Assembly: GCA_001295775.1 (NCBI GenBank)
Contig: LJIA01000019.1
Coordinates: forward strand, 62,001 to 126,000
Reading direction: 5' to 3'
Source of the DNA: a beta proteobacterium AAP99
Lineage (GTDB): Bacteria; Pseudomonadota; Gammaproteobacteria; Burkholderiales; Burkholderiaceae_C
DNA: 64,000 bases
Positions 44,961-54,409 of the stretch are shown piece by piece. Within the stretch, counting starts at the first letter, position 1; the number at the start of each line of letters is the position of its first letter. The translations under genes were made by a program, and so were the position numbers. The notes below the pieces were generated by a model. That model did no database searches. It saw only the letters and a list, made by a program, of their open reading frames with translations, and was not told where the DNA came from.

Positions 44961-46496
44961 ATGAGCACGACCCCAGAGAATTCAGACACCCCCGAGTCCG
45001 TCGCTCCGGCGCAGGTGGCCGCTCCCGCCGCCGCCAGCGCCGAAGTGCTGTTCCGCGACTTCGGACTCGACCCCCGCATCCAGGCCGCGATCGACGCCAT
45101 CGGCTACCTGCGACCCACGCCCATTCAGGCCCAGGCCATCCCGCTCGTGCTGGCGGGGCGCGACGTGATGGGCGCCGCGCAGACCGGCACCGGCAAGACG
45201 GCGGCCTTCACGCTGCCGATCCTGCAGCAGCTGGTGGCGCACGAGAGCACCAGCACCTCGCCGGCGCGCCACCCCGTGCGCGCGCTGATCCTCGCGCCCA
45301 CCCGCGAGCTGGCGGACCAGATCTCGGTCAATGTCACGCAGTACGCCGCCAAGACTGCGCTGCGCTCCACCGTGGTGTTCGGTGGTGTGGACATGAACCC
45401 GCAGACCGACGCCCTGCGCCGCGGCGTGGAAATCCTCATCGCCACCCCCGGCCGCCTGCTGGACCACGTGCAGAGCAAGAACGTGGCGCTCGGCCAGGTC
45501 AGCATCCTGGTGCTGGATGAGGCCGACCGCATGCTGGACATGGGCTTCCTGCCCGACCTGCAGCGGATCGTGAACCTGTTGCCCAAGCAGCGCCAGACGC
45601 TGTTGTTCTCGGCCACTTTCTCACCGGAGATCCGCAAGCTGGCCGCCAGCTTTCAGAAGAACCCGGTGACGGTCGAAGTCGCGCGCCAGAACGCCACGGC
45701 CACCAACATCACCCAGCGCATCTACGCGGTAAGTGAGGACGACAAGCGCAGCTGCCTGGTGGACCTGCTGCGCGCCGAAGACCCGCGCCAGGTCATCGTC
45801 TTCTCCAACAGCAAGCTCGAGACCGGTCGCCTGGCCCGCTTCCTGGAAAAGGAAGGCTTTGCGGCCGATGCCATCCATGGCGACAAGTCGCAGAACGAGC
45901 GCCTTGCCGCGCTGCAGGCCTTCAAGGACGGCAAGGTCGAGGTCCTCGTGGCCACAGACGTCGCCGCCCGCGGCCTGGACATTGCCGAGCTGCCCTGCGT
46001 CATCAATTTCGATGTGCCCTTCAACCCCGAAGACTATGTGCACCGCATCGGCCGCACCGGCCGCGCCGGCATGCACGGCCGCGCGCTGACCCTGGTCACC
46101 CCAGGCGATTCGCGCAACTTCGCGCAGATCGAAAAGCTCATCAACCGCTCCGTGGAAGTGGCCACCTGGACGCCCTCGCGCCCGCGCCGTCCTCGCGAAG
46201 ACGGCTTTGGCGAGCGTAGTGATCGTGGCGAGCGCGGCGAGCGTTACGGCCGCGACCGTGACAGCGCCCGAGACAGCTCTCGCGAGGGCGGACGCAGCCG
46301 CGGTGACGCCTATGGCGGCCGCAGCAGCTACACCCCGCGCCCCGCGCCCGTGGACCCCTTCTTCACCCAGCCTTACGAGCCCAGCGCCCCCGTGGACGGC
46401 AGCGCGGCCGGCACGCCTGCGGCCTCCGGCACCAAGCCCGGCGCGCCCCGCGTGCGCCGCCCCGTGGCTGCACTGCTCGGCGGCCGCAAGAGCTGA
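44961..46496 (+). CDS. rhlE: DEAD-box RNA helicase, RhlE-like
   Basis: A 511-aa ATP-dependent RNA helicase. The Q motif is FRDFGLDPRIQAAIDAIGY, motif I is AQTGTGKTAAF, motif II is LDEADRMLDMGF, motif III is FSATFS, and motif VI is HRIGRTGRAG. The C-terminal tail is RG/RD-rich (RGERGERYGRDRDSARD) and basic, as in RhlE proteins that act in ribosome assembly and cold adaptation. I choose MSTTPENSDTPES. The frame is open to 44634, but that leader reads through repeat R2 and is not helicase-like. The leader between R2 and the start (44685-44960) holds no clear gene. Confidence 0.92.
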   Translation: MSTTPENSDTPESVAPAQVAAPAAASAEVLFRDFGLDPRIQAAIDAIGYLRPTPIQAQAIPLVLAGRDVMGAAQTGTGKTAAFTLPILQQLVAHESTSTSPARHPVRALILAPTRELADQISVNVTQYAAKTALRSTVVFGGVDMNPQTDALRRGVEILIATPGRLLDHVQSKNVALGQVSILVLDEADRMLDMGFLPDLQRIVNLLPKQRQTLLFSATFSPEIRKLAASFQKNPVTVEVARQNATATNITQRIYAVSEDDKRSCLVDLLRAEDPRQVIVFSNSKLETGRLARFLEKEGFAADAIHGDKSQNERLAALQAFKDGKVEVLVATDVAARGLDIAELPCVINFDVPFNPEDYVHRIGRTGRAGMHGRALTLVTPGDSRNFAQIEKLINRSVEVATWTPSRPRRPREDGFGERSDRGERGERYGRDRDSARDSSREGGRSRGDAYGGRSSYTPRPAPVDPFFTQPYEPSAPVDGSAAGTPAASGTKPGAPRVRRPVAALLGGRKS

Positions 46497-46566
46497 TCGA
46501 CCCGGCGCGGCCACGCCGCGCTTCGGGTGCTCAGGTCCGGAGCGCCATCCCCTTGCAAGCATTCGG

Positions 46567-46708
46567 CATGAGATGCACCACCACGTTTCGGTGTGTCATT
46601 CAGGCCGGGATCCGCACGGGGCATGCGGAAAGCCGCTGTTCGGTATCTCCAAGCAAACGTTGATAAAGCGGTACTTCTACTCGCTCTATTCAAACATTGT
46701 TTGAAAAT
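46567..46708 (-). repeat. Dispersed intergenic repeat, copy R3
   Basis: Read on the minus strand: palindrome TTCAAACA-A-TGTTTGAA (46705-46689), second element TATCAACGTTTGCTTGG (46663-46647), hairpin TCCGCAT-GCCCC-GTGCGGA (46629-46611) and tail TGCATCTCATG (46577-46567). The T-to-G wobble inside the stem keeps pairing possible. It lies in tandem with R4. Confidence 0.78.
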
Positions 46709-46748
46709 ACCGTTGCCGTGAGCGGGTCTCTTCGAATTCACGCATCAG

Positions 46749-46889
46749 CGTGAGATGCATCGATCATTTTCACCCTTGAGAATGCCCCGAGATCCGCGCT
46801 GCAACTGCGGAAAGTGGCAGATGGCTACTTTCAACCTTGATTGATAAATAAACGCTCAAATCGATCGTTTTTCAATCAAACGTTGAAAA
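46749..46889 (-). repeat. Dispersed intergenic repeat, copy R4
   Basis: Read on the minus strand: a 21-nt palindrome TTTTCAA-N7-TTGAAAA (46889-46869), a second element TATCAATCAAGGTTGAAAG (46845-46827), a 19-nt hairpin with a 5-bp stem TCCGC/GCGGA (46811-46793) and the tail TGCATCTCACG (46759-46749). It begins directly at the gluQ stop codon. Same order and spacing as R1-R3. Confidence 0.78.
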
Positions 46890-47747
46890 TCAAGGCCATC
46901 GACTTGCCCAAGCTGCGATTGCCTGGCTCAAGAGCTCGTTCGCGGTCGGACCCTGCAGCTCGCCGAGCGCCAAGTGTCGCGTGGCCTCGCGCAGCACCGC
47001 GGTGGCATCCCGCGTGTCCACGGCGGCCGCGCCCGTCTGCTTGCTGAGCTTCTGGCCGTCGGCCGCCAGGACCACCGGCACGTGCAGGTAGCGCGGCACG
47101 GGCAGGCCGAGCTGCTGCGCCAGCCAGATCTGGCGGGGTGTCACGGCCAGCAGATCGGCGCCGCGCACCACGTCGGTCACACCGACGGCGGCGTCGTCCA
47201 CCACGCAGGCGAGGTGGTAGCTGTAGGGGCCGTCGGCGCGCTTGAGCACAAAGTCGCCGCAGGTCTCGGCCAGGTGTTCGCGCTGCTCGCCCGCCGCGCG
47301 GTCGGTGAATGCCACCACGGCCTGCCCAACGCGCGCGCGCCAGGCTCGCGGCTCGCGGCCCCCCGTGTCGCTGCGGCACGTGCCCGGATACACCAGCTCG
47401 CCGCTCGCCCCCACCCGCGCGCCGGAGTCCGCCAGCATCTTGCGGCTGCAGGCGCAACCAAAGGTGTGGCCCGCCGCTTCAAGCTGCGCGAATGCGGCGG
47501 CATAGGCGGCCGTGCGCCGCTGCTGGTCGCTCACCTCGCCATCGGGCCGCAGATGCAGCGCATCGAGCTGGGCGAGGATCGTGCGGGTGTGTGCCGGGTC
47601 GCAGCGCTGGGCGTCGAGGTCGTCGATGCGCAGCAGCCAGCGGCCGCCGTGCGCCCGCGCATCCAGCCAGCTGGCCAACGCCGCGACGATCGAGCCGGCA
47701 TGCAGCGGCCCGGTGGGCGAGGGCGCAAATCGGCCGACATAGCCCAT
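46890..47747 (-). CDS. gluQ: Glutamyl-Q tRNA(Asp) synthetase
   Basis: A 285-aa paralogue of glutamyl-tRNA synthetase without anticodon domain. It attaches glutamate to queuosine in tRNA(Asp). The HIGH-like motif is in GRFAPSPTGPLHAGS, KMSKS-like in DGQKLSKQTGA, and the zinc site in FGCACSRKML with a later TCR. It lies 12 bp downstream of yggS on the same strand. Short length and the missing C-terminal domain separate it from GltX. Confidence 0.93.
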   Translation of the reverse strand: MGYVGRFAPSPTGPLHAGSIVAALASWLDARAHGGRWLLRIDDLDAQRCDPAHTRTILAQLDALHLRPDGEVSDQQRRTAAYAAAFAQLEAAGHTFGCACSRKMLADSGARVGASGELVYPGTCRSDTGGREPRAWRARVGQAVVAFTDRAAGEQREHLAETCGDFVLKRADGPYSYHLACVVDDAAVGVTDVVRGADLLAVTPRQIWLAQQLGLPVPRYLHVPVVLAADGQKLSKQTGAAAVDTRDATAVLREATRHLALGELQGPTANELLSQAIAAWASRWP

Positions 47748-47759
47748 GCGTGCTCACCC

Positions 47760-48476
47760 TCAGGCGGCCGGCGCCTTGGGGGGGCGTGCGCCGAAGATCG
47801 CCGAACCCACGCGCACGATGGTCGCGCCCTCAGCCACGGCGTCATCCAGGTCGTCGCTCATGCCCATCGACAGGGTATCAAGCGCCAGACCGGCGGCGTT
47901 CAGCTCGGCCAGCAGCGCGGCGAGGGCCTTGAACGGCGCACGGCGCTGCTCCGCCGGTCGCGAAGGGTCCGGAATGCACATCAGCCCGCGCAACTGCACG
48001 CGGGGCAGGGTGGCCACGGCCTGCGCCAAGGCCCGCACCTCGTCCACAGCGCAGCCGCTCTTGGTGGCTTCGCCGTCCACATTCACCTGGATCAGCAGTC
48101 GCAGAGGCGCAAGGCCCTCCGGGCGCTGCTCGGAGAGGCGCTGGGCGATCTTCAGGCGGTCCACGCTGTGCACCCAGTCAAAGTGCTCGGCCACGGGGCG
48201 CGTCTTGTTGCTCTGCAGGGGGCCGATGAAGTGCCATTCCAGCGGCGGCAGGCCCAGCGCACAGGCTTGCGCGATCTTCTCCACACCCTCCTGCACATAG
48301 TTCTCGCCAAAGGCCCGTTGCCCTGCGGCCACAGCCTGAGCCACTGCCTCAACGCCAAACGTCTTGCTCACCGCCAGCAGGCGCACGGCGTGGGGCGGCC
48401 GGCCCGCCTGTGTTGCGGCGCTTTCAATGCGTTGCCCTACTGCAAACAGGCGCTGTTGCAACTCTTTAGAAGTCAA
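47760..48476 (-). CDS. yggS: PLP homeostasis protein YggS/YlmE family
   Basis: A 238-aa single-domain PLP-binding protein. The PLP lysine is K38 (RLLAVSKTFGVEAVAQAV), followed by FGENYVQEGVEKI, WHFIGPLQSNKTR, DWVHSVDRLKIAQRL and the C-terminal LSMGMSDDLDDAVAEGATIVRVGSAIFG. It controls cellular PLP pools rather than catalysing a reaction. Only a TTG start fits at 48476 (an inner TTG at 48461 is possible). It is divergent from pilT with a 227-bp gap, the conserved yggS-pilT arrangement. Confidence 0.93.
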   Translation of the reverse strand: MTSKELQQRLFAVGQRIESAATQAGRPPHAVRLLAVSKTFGVEAVAQAVAAGQRAFGENYVQEGVEKIAQACALGLPPLEWHFIGPLQSNKTRPVAEHFDWVHSVDRLKIAQRLSEQRPEGLAPLRLLIQVNVDGEATKSGCAVDEVRALAQAVATLPRVQLRGLMCIPDPSRPAEQRRAPFKALAALLAELNAAGLALDTLSMGMSDDLDDAVAEGATIVRVGSAIFGARPPKAPAA

Positions 48477-48703
48477 GCAGATAATCCAGATGCTTAAAGT
48501 GCTTTGTGAGCTTCTTCCTCGCTCACTTCGTCACGTGTCCCATGCGGTGCACGGCCCGACGTTCATGATGCGGGCGGCAATCGCGCTTAATCTGCGGTGA
48601 GGCCCGCACGGCAACCAGCCAGTGCAGCCCTCAATCGCCAAGAGGCTGGTCGCAACGCCTGACAGAGGGATCAGGCAGGTGCTGCACCCCAGCGGAGAAT
48701 TGT

Positions 48704-49744
48704 ATGGATATCACCGAACTGCTGGCCTTCTCGGTCAAGAACAAGGCTTCCGACCTGCACCTGTCGGCCGGGCTGCCACCCATGATCCGCGTGCATGGCG
48801 ACGTGCGGCGCATCAACCTGCCGGCGCTCACCCACGAAGACGTGCATCGCATGATCTATGACATCATGAACGATGCCCAGCGCAAGCAGTACGAAGAGAT
48901 CTTCGAGTGCGATTTCTCGTTCTCGATCCCGGGCTTGGCGCGCTTCCGCGTCAATGCCTTCGTGCAGAACCGTGGCGCCGGTGCGGTGTTCCGGACGATT
49001 CCGTCCAAGGTGCTCACGCTGCAGGACCTGAATGCACCGCGCATCTTCCAGGACATGTCGATGCAGCCGCGCGGCATCGTGCTCGTGACCGGCCCCACGG
49101 GCTCGGGCAAGTCCACCACCCTGGCCGCGATGGTCAACCACATCAATGACAACGTTTTCGGTCACATCCTCACCGTCGAAGATCCGATCGAATTCGTGCA
49201 CGAGAGCAAGAAGTGTCTGATCAACCAGCGCGAAGTCGGCCCGCACACGCTCTCGTTCAACAACTCGCTGCGCTCCGCGCTGCGCGAAGACCCTGACGTG
49301 ATCCTCGTCGGTGAGCTGCGCGACCTCGAAACCATCCGCCTGGCACTCACCGCTGCGGAAACGGGCCACTTGGTGTTCGGCACCCTGCATACGTCGTCGG
49401 CCGCCAAGACCATCGACCGCATCATCGATGTGTTCCCCGCCGCGGAAAAGGACATGGTCCGCGCGATGCTGTCCGAATCCCTGCGTGCGGTGATCTCGCA
49501 GAGCCTGCTCAAGACCAAGGACGGCTCGGGCCGCGTGGCTGCACACGAAATCATGATCGGCACCCCCGCCATCCGCAACCTCATCCGCGAGGCCAAGGTC
49601 GCGCAGATGTACTCCATGATCCAGGCTGGCCAGCAGTTCGGCATGCAGACCCTGGACCAGTGCCTGCTCGATCTCGTGCGCCGCAATGTGGTCAGCGCCG
49701 AGGAAGCGCGCGTCTACGCCCAGAACAAGGAAAACTTCGGCTGA
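48704..49744 (+). CDS. pilT: Type IV pilus retraction ATPase PilT
   Basis: A 346-aa hexameric ATPase at the pilus base that depolymerises pilin for twitching. It opens ITELLAFSVKNKASDLHLSAG. Walker A (GPTGSGKST) is at residues 130-138, the Asp box at ILTVEDPIEFVHE and the Walker B region at VILVGELRDLETIRLALTAA. The His box is HLVFGTLHTSSAAKTIDRI, and the C-terminal AIRNLIREAKVAQMYSMIQ motif is diagnostic for PilT. GGAG precedes the start. pilU follows. Confidence 0.97.
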   Translation: MDITELLAFSVKNKASDLHLSAGLPPMIRVHGDVRRINLPALTHEDVHRMIYDIMNDAQRKQYEEIFECDFSFSIPGLARFRVNAFVQNRGAGAVFRTIPSKVLTLQDLNAPRIFQDMSMQPRGIVLVTGPTGSGKSTTLAAMVNHINDNVFGHILTVEDPIEFVHESKKCLINQREVGPHTLSFNNSLRSALREDPDVILVGELRDLETIRLALTAAETGHLVFGTLHTSSAAKTIDRIIDVFPAAEKDMVRAMLSESLRAVISQSLLKTKDGSGRVAAHEIMIGTPAIRNLIREAKVAQMYSMIQAGQQFGMQTLDQCLLDLVRRNVVSAEEARVYAQNKENFG

Positions 49745-49765
49745 GCCTCGCGCTCCCGTTCACGC

Positions 49766-49796
49766 GCTCAGACGCGCGCAGCACGCGCGCCTGAGC
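49766..49796 (+). other. Strong hairpin between pilT and pilU
   Basis: GCTCAG-A-CGCGCG pairs with CGCGCG-C-CTGAGC around a 5-nt loop: 12 pairs with one symmetric mismatch, and no T tract. It could stabilise the pilT 3' end or reduce read-through into pilU. Confidence 0.5.
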
Positions 49797-49827
49797 CTCA
49801 CCCTCCCTTAGCAGTACTGGACCGCAC

Positions 49828-50961
49828 ATGGAACGCGATCAGGCCACCAAGTTCATGCACGACCTGCTGAAGCTCATGCTTCAGAAGCGTGGCTCGGACC
49901 TCTTCATCACCGCCGCCTTCCCACCGGCGTTCAAGATCGACGGCCGCGTGGTGCCGGTCTCCAACCAGGCGCTCACGCATGTGCACACCGCCGAACTGGC
50001 GCGTGCCATCATGAACGACAAGCAGGCTGCCGAGTTCGAAAACAAGATGGAGTGCAACTTCGCCATCAACCCCTCGGGCATCGGCCGCTTCCGCTGCAAC
50101 GCCTTCGTGCAGCAGGGCATGGTGGGCATGGTGCTGCGGACCATTCCGGCCAACATTCCGACGGTCGAGGGGATGGGTCTGCCGCCGCAGCTCAAGGACA
50201 TCGTGATGGCCAAGCGCGGCATCGTCCTGCTCGTGGGTGCCACGGGTTCGGGCAAGTCCACCTCGATGGCTGCGATGCTGCGTCACCGCAACGAAACCAC
50301 GCACGGCCACATCATCACGATCGAGGACCCGATCGAGTTCGTGCACCCGCACGCCAACTGCATCATTTCGCAGCGTGAAGTCGGGGTCGATACGGAATCC
50401 TGGGAAGCCGCACTGAAGAACGCCCTGCGTCAGGCGCCCGATGTCGTCCAGATCGGCGAAATCCGCGACAAGGACACGATGGAAAACGCCATCGTCTTCG
50501 CTGAAACCGGCCACCTATGCATGGCCACGCTGCACGCCAACAACTCCAACCAGGCCATCGACCGGATCATCAACTTCTTCCCTGAAGAAAAGCGCCAGCA
50601 GTTGCTGATGGACCTGTCACTGAACCTGCGCGCCATGATTTCCCAGCGACTGATCCCGCTGAAGGATTCCAAGGGCCGTGCCGCGGCCTGCGAAATCCTG
50701 ATCAACTCGCCGCTGATCTCCGACATGATCTTCAAGGGCGAGGTGGGCGAGATCAAGGACGTGATGAAGCGTTCGCGCGAACTGGGCATGCAGACCTTCG
50801 ACCAGCATCTGTTCGACCTCTTTGAAGACGGCAAGATCAGCTACGAAGACGCGCTGCGCAATGCCGACAGCGTCAATGACCTTCGTCTGCGCATCAAGCT
50901 TGAATCCAAACTCGCGCAGCGCGACCCCTCGCTCGGCGTGGGCCACCTTTCCATTGTCTGA
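49828..50961 (+). CDS. pilU: Type IV pilus accessory retraction ATPase PilU
   Basis: A 377-aa PilT paralogue that assists retraction. It opens FMHDLLKLMLQKRGSDLFIT. Walker A (GATGSGKST) is at residues 137-145; later blocks are IITIEDPIEFVHPH, VVQIGEIRDKDTMENAIVFA and HLCMATLHANNSNQAIDRI. Compared with PilT it has the longer C-terminal tail (RLRIKLESKLAQRDPS) typical of PilU. It follows pilT after 83 bp that hold a strong hairpin. Confidence 0.96.
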   Translation: MERDQATKFMHDLLKLMLQKRGSDLFITAAFPPAFKIDGRVVPVSNQALTHVHTAELARAIMNDKQAAEFENKMECNFAINPSGIGRFRCNAFVQQGMVGMVLRTIPANIPTVEGMGLPPQLKDIVMAKRGIVLLVGATGSGKSTSMAAMLRHRNETTHGHIITIEDPIEFVHPHANCIISQREVGVDTESWEAALKNALRQAPDVVQIGEIRDKDTMENAIVFAETGHLCMATLHANNSNQAIDRIINFFPEEKRQQLLMDLSLNLRAMISQRLIPLKDSKGRAAACEILINSPLISDMIFKGEVGEIKDVMKRSRELGMQTFDQHLFDLFEDGKISYEDALRNADSVNDLRLRIKLESKLAQRDPSLGVGHLSIV

Positions 50962-50978
50962 GAGCGCGTCAGCCCTTC

Positions 50979-51458
<480 letters not shown>

Positions 51459-51534
51459 ACCCGTCAGACTGCACTGCCTGGCACGCCTGCTCGTTTGTGC
51501 GCTGCGTCGATATGCGATATAGTCTTTGTCTCGA

Positions 51535-51611
<77 letters not shown>

Positions 51612-51653
51612 CATTCAGATCGGCGCATGGCCAGTACAGGTGTCGATCAAGAG

Positions 51654-51676
51654 GGCCCGCGATACGCGGGCCTTTT
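51654..51676 (+). terminator. Intrinsic terminator after tRNA-fMet
   Basis: GGCCCGC / GCGGGCC stem with a 5-nt loop and T4, about 43 nt past the CCA end. Confidence 0.75.
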
Positions 51677-51875
51677 GCCATGTTCTCCCGCCATGCGTCG
51701 CGCGCGAGTGCGCCGGGCGGGACGCACAGGGCTCAGGGTATCGATGCGTTTGGCCCGCGAGTGCGTTGCACCGCCGGCAAAGCACGGCCGGACCATGCTT
51801 GAAGCCCAGGCCCGCCGTCTCCGGGATGACTCACAAACCTGCTCTCTGGTGCGCTGACCAGGCGCGCCGCAATTC

Positions 51876-52718
51876 ATGACGACACTGCACGCCAAGACCG
51901 TCATCGAGACGGCGCTGCTGGTTGCCCAGCAGCCCATGCCAATCGCCGAGCTGCGCAAGCTGTTTGACGACGAGATTGGCGCGGACACGGTCCGCTTTGT
52001 GCTTGAGGAACTACGCCAGGAATGGTCTGGGCGGGGTGTGGAGTTGATCGGATTGGCCAGCGGCTGGCGCTTCCAGACGCGGCCCGAGATGCGCGAGTAT
52101 CTTGACCGGCTCAATCCAGAGCGGGCGCCGCGCTACTCGCGCGCGGTGCTGGAGACGCTTGCGATCATCGCCTACCGCCAGCCGGTAACGCGCGGCGACA
52201 TCGAGGACATTCGCGGCGTGACCGTGGCGGCCACCGTGGTGAAGACCCTGGAGGACCGTGGGTGGATCGAGACGATTGGTCACCGCGACACGCCCGGCCG
52301 CCCGGCCTTGTTTGGCACGACCAAGCTGTTCCTCGATGACCTTGGCCTGGCTTCATTGAGTGAACTGCCGGCACTGGGTGACGACGGAGCTGTCCCCGCC
52401 CTGCCCATGCCAGGCCAGCAGATGATCGACTTTGACGGACCCGCGGTGGGCGTTGCGAGTGATGCGGTCGCCGAGATCGACGCGAGTTCGGATTCTTCAC
52501 AGCAAGGCGATGGGGCGGATGAATCGTCCGACATCACGCATGCTCCGGGCGCTGAAGCCCCGGCGGCGGCAGCCGAGCTTTCGATCGATTCCACGATCGC
52601 CGAACCCGAGCTCATCGCGCCAGTTACTGTGCCTTCCGCACCGGACGCCGGCCCTGGCGCGAAAGCGGGCCAGAGTGAGTCTGCGGCTTCGACGCCGCCC
52701 CAGGAAGAACGCCCATGA
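51876..52718 (+). CDS. scpB: Segregation and condensation protein B
   Basis: 280 aa. Two winged-helix domains occupy about residues 1-175: [20 protein letters not shown] and [20 protein letters not shown], then [19 protein letters not shown] and [20 protein letters not shown]. With ScpA and SMC it organises chromosome segregation. An acidic, Ala/Ser/Pro-rich tail of about 100 residues is added to the normal length. The stop overlaps the rluB start (ATGA at 52715-52718). scpA is not in the window. Confidence 0.93.
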   Translation: MTTLHAKTVIETALLVAQQPMPIAELRKLFDDEIGADTVRFVLEELRQEWSGRGVELIGLASGWRFQTRPEMREYLDRLNPERAPRYSRAVLETLAIIAYRQPVTRGDIEDIRGVTVAATVVKTLEDRGWIETIGHRDTPGRPALFGTTKLFLDDLGLASLSELPALGDDGAVPALPMPGQQMIDFDGPAVGVASDAVAEIDASSDSSQQGDGADESSDITHAPGAEAPAAAAELSIDSTIAEPELIAPVTVPSAPDAGPGAKAGQSESAASTPPQEERP

Positions 52719-54181
52719 GCGATAACGATCCACAGATCAAGAATCCGTCGCAGACTGCCGAGAGCAGCCCAGCTGCCCAGTCAGACGGCGCCCAACCCGG
52801 CGAAGGTGGTGGCGCGCGCCGGCGACATCGGAGCCGACGCGGCGGCAAGCGCGGTCGTGGCGATCGCGATGCACGTCCCCCACATCAAGGGGCAGACAGC
52901 AGCGCCCAAGCGGGCGCATCTGACGAAGGTGACCCACCGCCTGCCGCTGCAGGCCGAGCTTTTGATGCAATCGTCAACAAGGGTGCGCTCAATCCCGATG
53001 AGGCTCCCAAGCTGCACAAGGTGCTGGCGGATGCAGGCATCGGGTCGCGCCGAGAGATGGAGGAACTGATCCTCGCCGGACGCATTTCGGTGAATGGTGA
53101 GCCCGCCCATATCGGCCAGCGCGTTCTGCCGTCCGACACGATCCGCATCAATGGCAAGCAGATCATGCGCAAGGACCTCACCCGGCCGCCGCGCGTCGTC
53201 CTCTATCACAAGCCTGCAGGTGAAATCGTCTCGCATGATGATCCGAACAAGCGCCCGCGTGTCTTTGATGTGCTGCCGCGTGTGAAGACCGGCAAGTGGA
53301 TGTCCGTGGGCCGGCTGGACTTCAACACCGAAGGTCTGCTGGTGTTCACCAACTCCGGCGAGATCGTCAACCGTCTGGCACATCCACGCTTCGGTCTGGA
53401 GCGCGAGTATGCGGTGCGCTTTCTCGGCGAAATGACCGAGGAGCAGCGCAACCAGCTGTTGACCGGCGTGCAGCTCGATGACGGTCCGGCCAAGTTCGCG
53501 AGCATCGAGAGCGCCGGCGGCGAGGGCGCGAACCAATGGGCACGTGTCGTCATCAGCGAAGGACGAAATCGTGAGGTGCGCCGCATGTTCGACGCGGTCA
53601 ATCTGCCGGTCAGCCGGCTGATCCGCATTCGCTTTGGCGGCTTTGTGCTGCCACCGCGTCTGAAGCGCGGACAGTGGATGGAGCTGGATGCGGACACCTG
53701 TCGCGCACTGCAGTCCGAACTGGGGCTCGGCCCGAAGCCGAAATCGGAGCCCGACGAAGAGGACGGCAACCGGATGGATTACCAGCCACCGAAGCCGCGC
53801 GGTCGTCGCGAGAAGTTCCTTGCGACGCACAATGAAGCCGGCCATGTCATGCTGACGAGCCATGCCTTGAACATCAATCCGGACGCCTGGATGAGCGGCA
53901 TGGGCCAGCCCGGCGCCGCGCCCGGAGGGCGCAATCGGCCCGCGGGCCCAAAGCAGGGCGGCGGTGGCAAGCCTGGACGGCCAGGCAAGAAGGCCGGCGG
54001 CAATCGACCCCAGGGCAATGGCGCGCCCCGCCGAGGGCCGCAGCCCGGCAAGACGGCGGCCGCTGTGGATGGCGCCTCGCAACAGCCGCAGCCCAAGTCG
54101 CGCAATCGGCGCCGCGGTGGACGCCGTGGCGGCAAGGGCGGCGCTGGCGGTTCAGGTCCACCTGCGCCTTCGGAGGGCTGA
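52715..54181 (+). CDS. rluB: 23S rRNA pseudouridine(2605) synthase RluB
   Basis: 488 aa. The S4 RNA-binding domain (about residues 98-155, [20 protein letters not shown]) is followed by the RsuA-type catalytic domain with the nucleophile D202 in [33 protein letters not shown] marks the RluB/RsuA branch. It modifies the large-subunit rRNA. Both ends carry low-complexity basic tails (residues 35-60 and about 400-488, rich in Gly, Arg, Lys, Pro, Gln), common in betaproteobacterial RluB. It is coupled to scpB. Confidence 0.93.
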   Translation: MSDNDPQIKNPSQTAESSPAAQSDGAQPGEGGGARRRHRSRRGGKRGRGDRDARPPHQGADSSAQAGASDEGDPPPAAAGRAFDAIVNKGALNPDEAPKLHKVLADAGIGSRREMEELILAGRISVNGEPAHIGQRVLPSDTIRINGKQIMRKDLTRPPRVVLYHKPAGEIVSHDDPNKRPRVFDVLPRVKTGKWMSVGRLDFNTEGLLVFTNSGEIVNRLAHPRFGLEREYAVRFLGEMTEEQRNQLLTGVQLDDGPAKFASIESAGGEGANQWARVVISEGRNREVRRMFDAVNLPVSRLIRIRFGGFVLPPRLKRGQWMELDADTCRALQSELGLGPKPKSEPDEEDGNRMDYQPPKPRGRREKFLATHNEAGHVMLTSHALNINPDAWMSGMGQPGAAPGGRNRPAGPKQGGGGKPGRPGKKAGGNRPQGNGAPRRGPQPGKTAAAVDGASQQPQPKSRNRRRGGRRGGKGGAGGSGPPAPSEG

Positions 54182-54225
54182 GCAGCGTCCGGCGCACAGG
54201 CGGTGAATCAATTTGCAGTGGCGCT

Positions 54226-54254
54226 TTGAGCTTCCAGGCAGAATTCCTTATAAT
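54226..54254 (+). promoter_or_regulatory. Sigma-70 promoter of the rimP-nusA-infB operon
   Basis: TTGAGC (54226-54231), 17-bp spacer and TATAAT (54249-54254), a near-consensus promoter. Transcription should start near 54261, about 150 nt before rimP. Confidence 0.8.
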
Positions 54255-54260
54255 TCAAAG

Positions 54261-54341
54261 GATTAGCTACTGCTGATGGCTCAGTTGGCTGTTCAGGCGT
54301 GATTCGCGCCTGATGCAGCCGGCGTAGAAGCCGCCTGAAAT
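54261..54341 (+). promoter_or_regulatory. Structured leader with possible attenuation upstream of rimP
   Basis: TCAGGCG (54293-54299) can pair with either of two identical CGCCTGA segments (54307-54313 and 54332-54338), giving mutually exclusive stems ahead of an intrinsic terminator. A nine-codon reading frame (54276-54302, MAQLAVQA and stop) ends inside the first segment. This layout suggests attenuation, or a short stand-alone RNA of about 105 nt. Confidence 0.45.
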
Positions 54342-54366
54342 TGGGCCTTCCGGCCCATTTTTTTTT
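54342..54366 (+). terminator. Intrinsic terminator inside the rimP leader
   Basis: TGGGCC-TTCC-GGCCCA stem (TTCC loop) followed by nine T residues, about 45 bp before the rimP start and downstream of the promoter at 54226. Confidence 0.85.
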
Positions 54367-54409
54367 CTGGCGCGCGTTTTGATGCTGTAGCAGTGCCGAG
54401 TGGATATCG

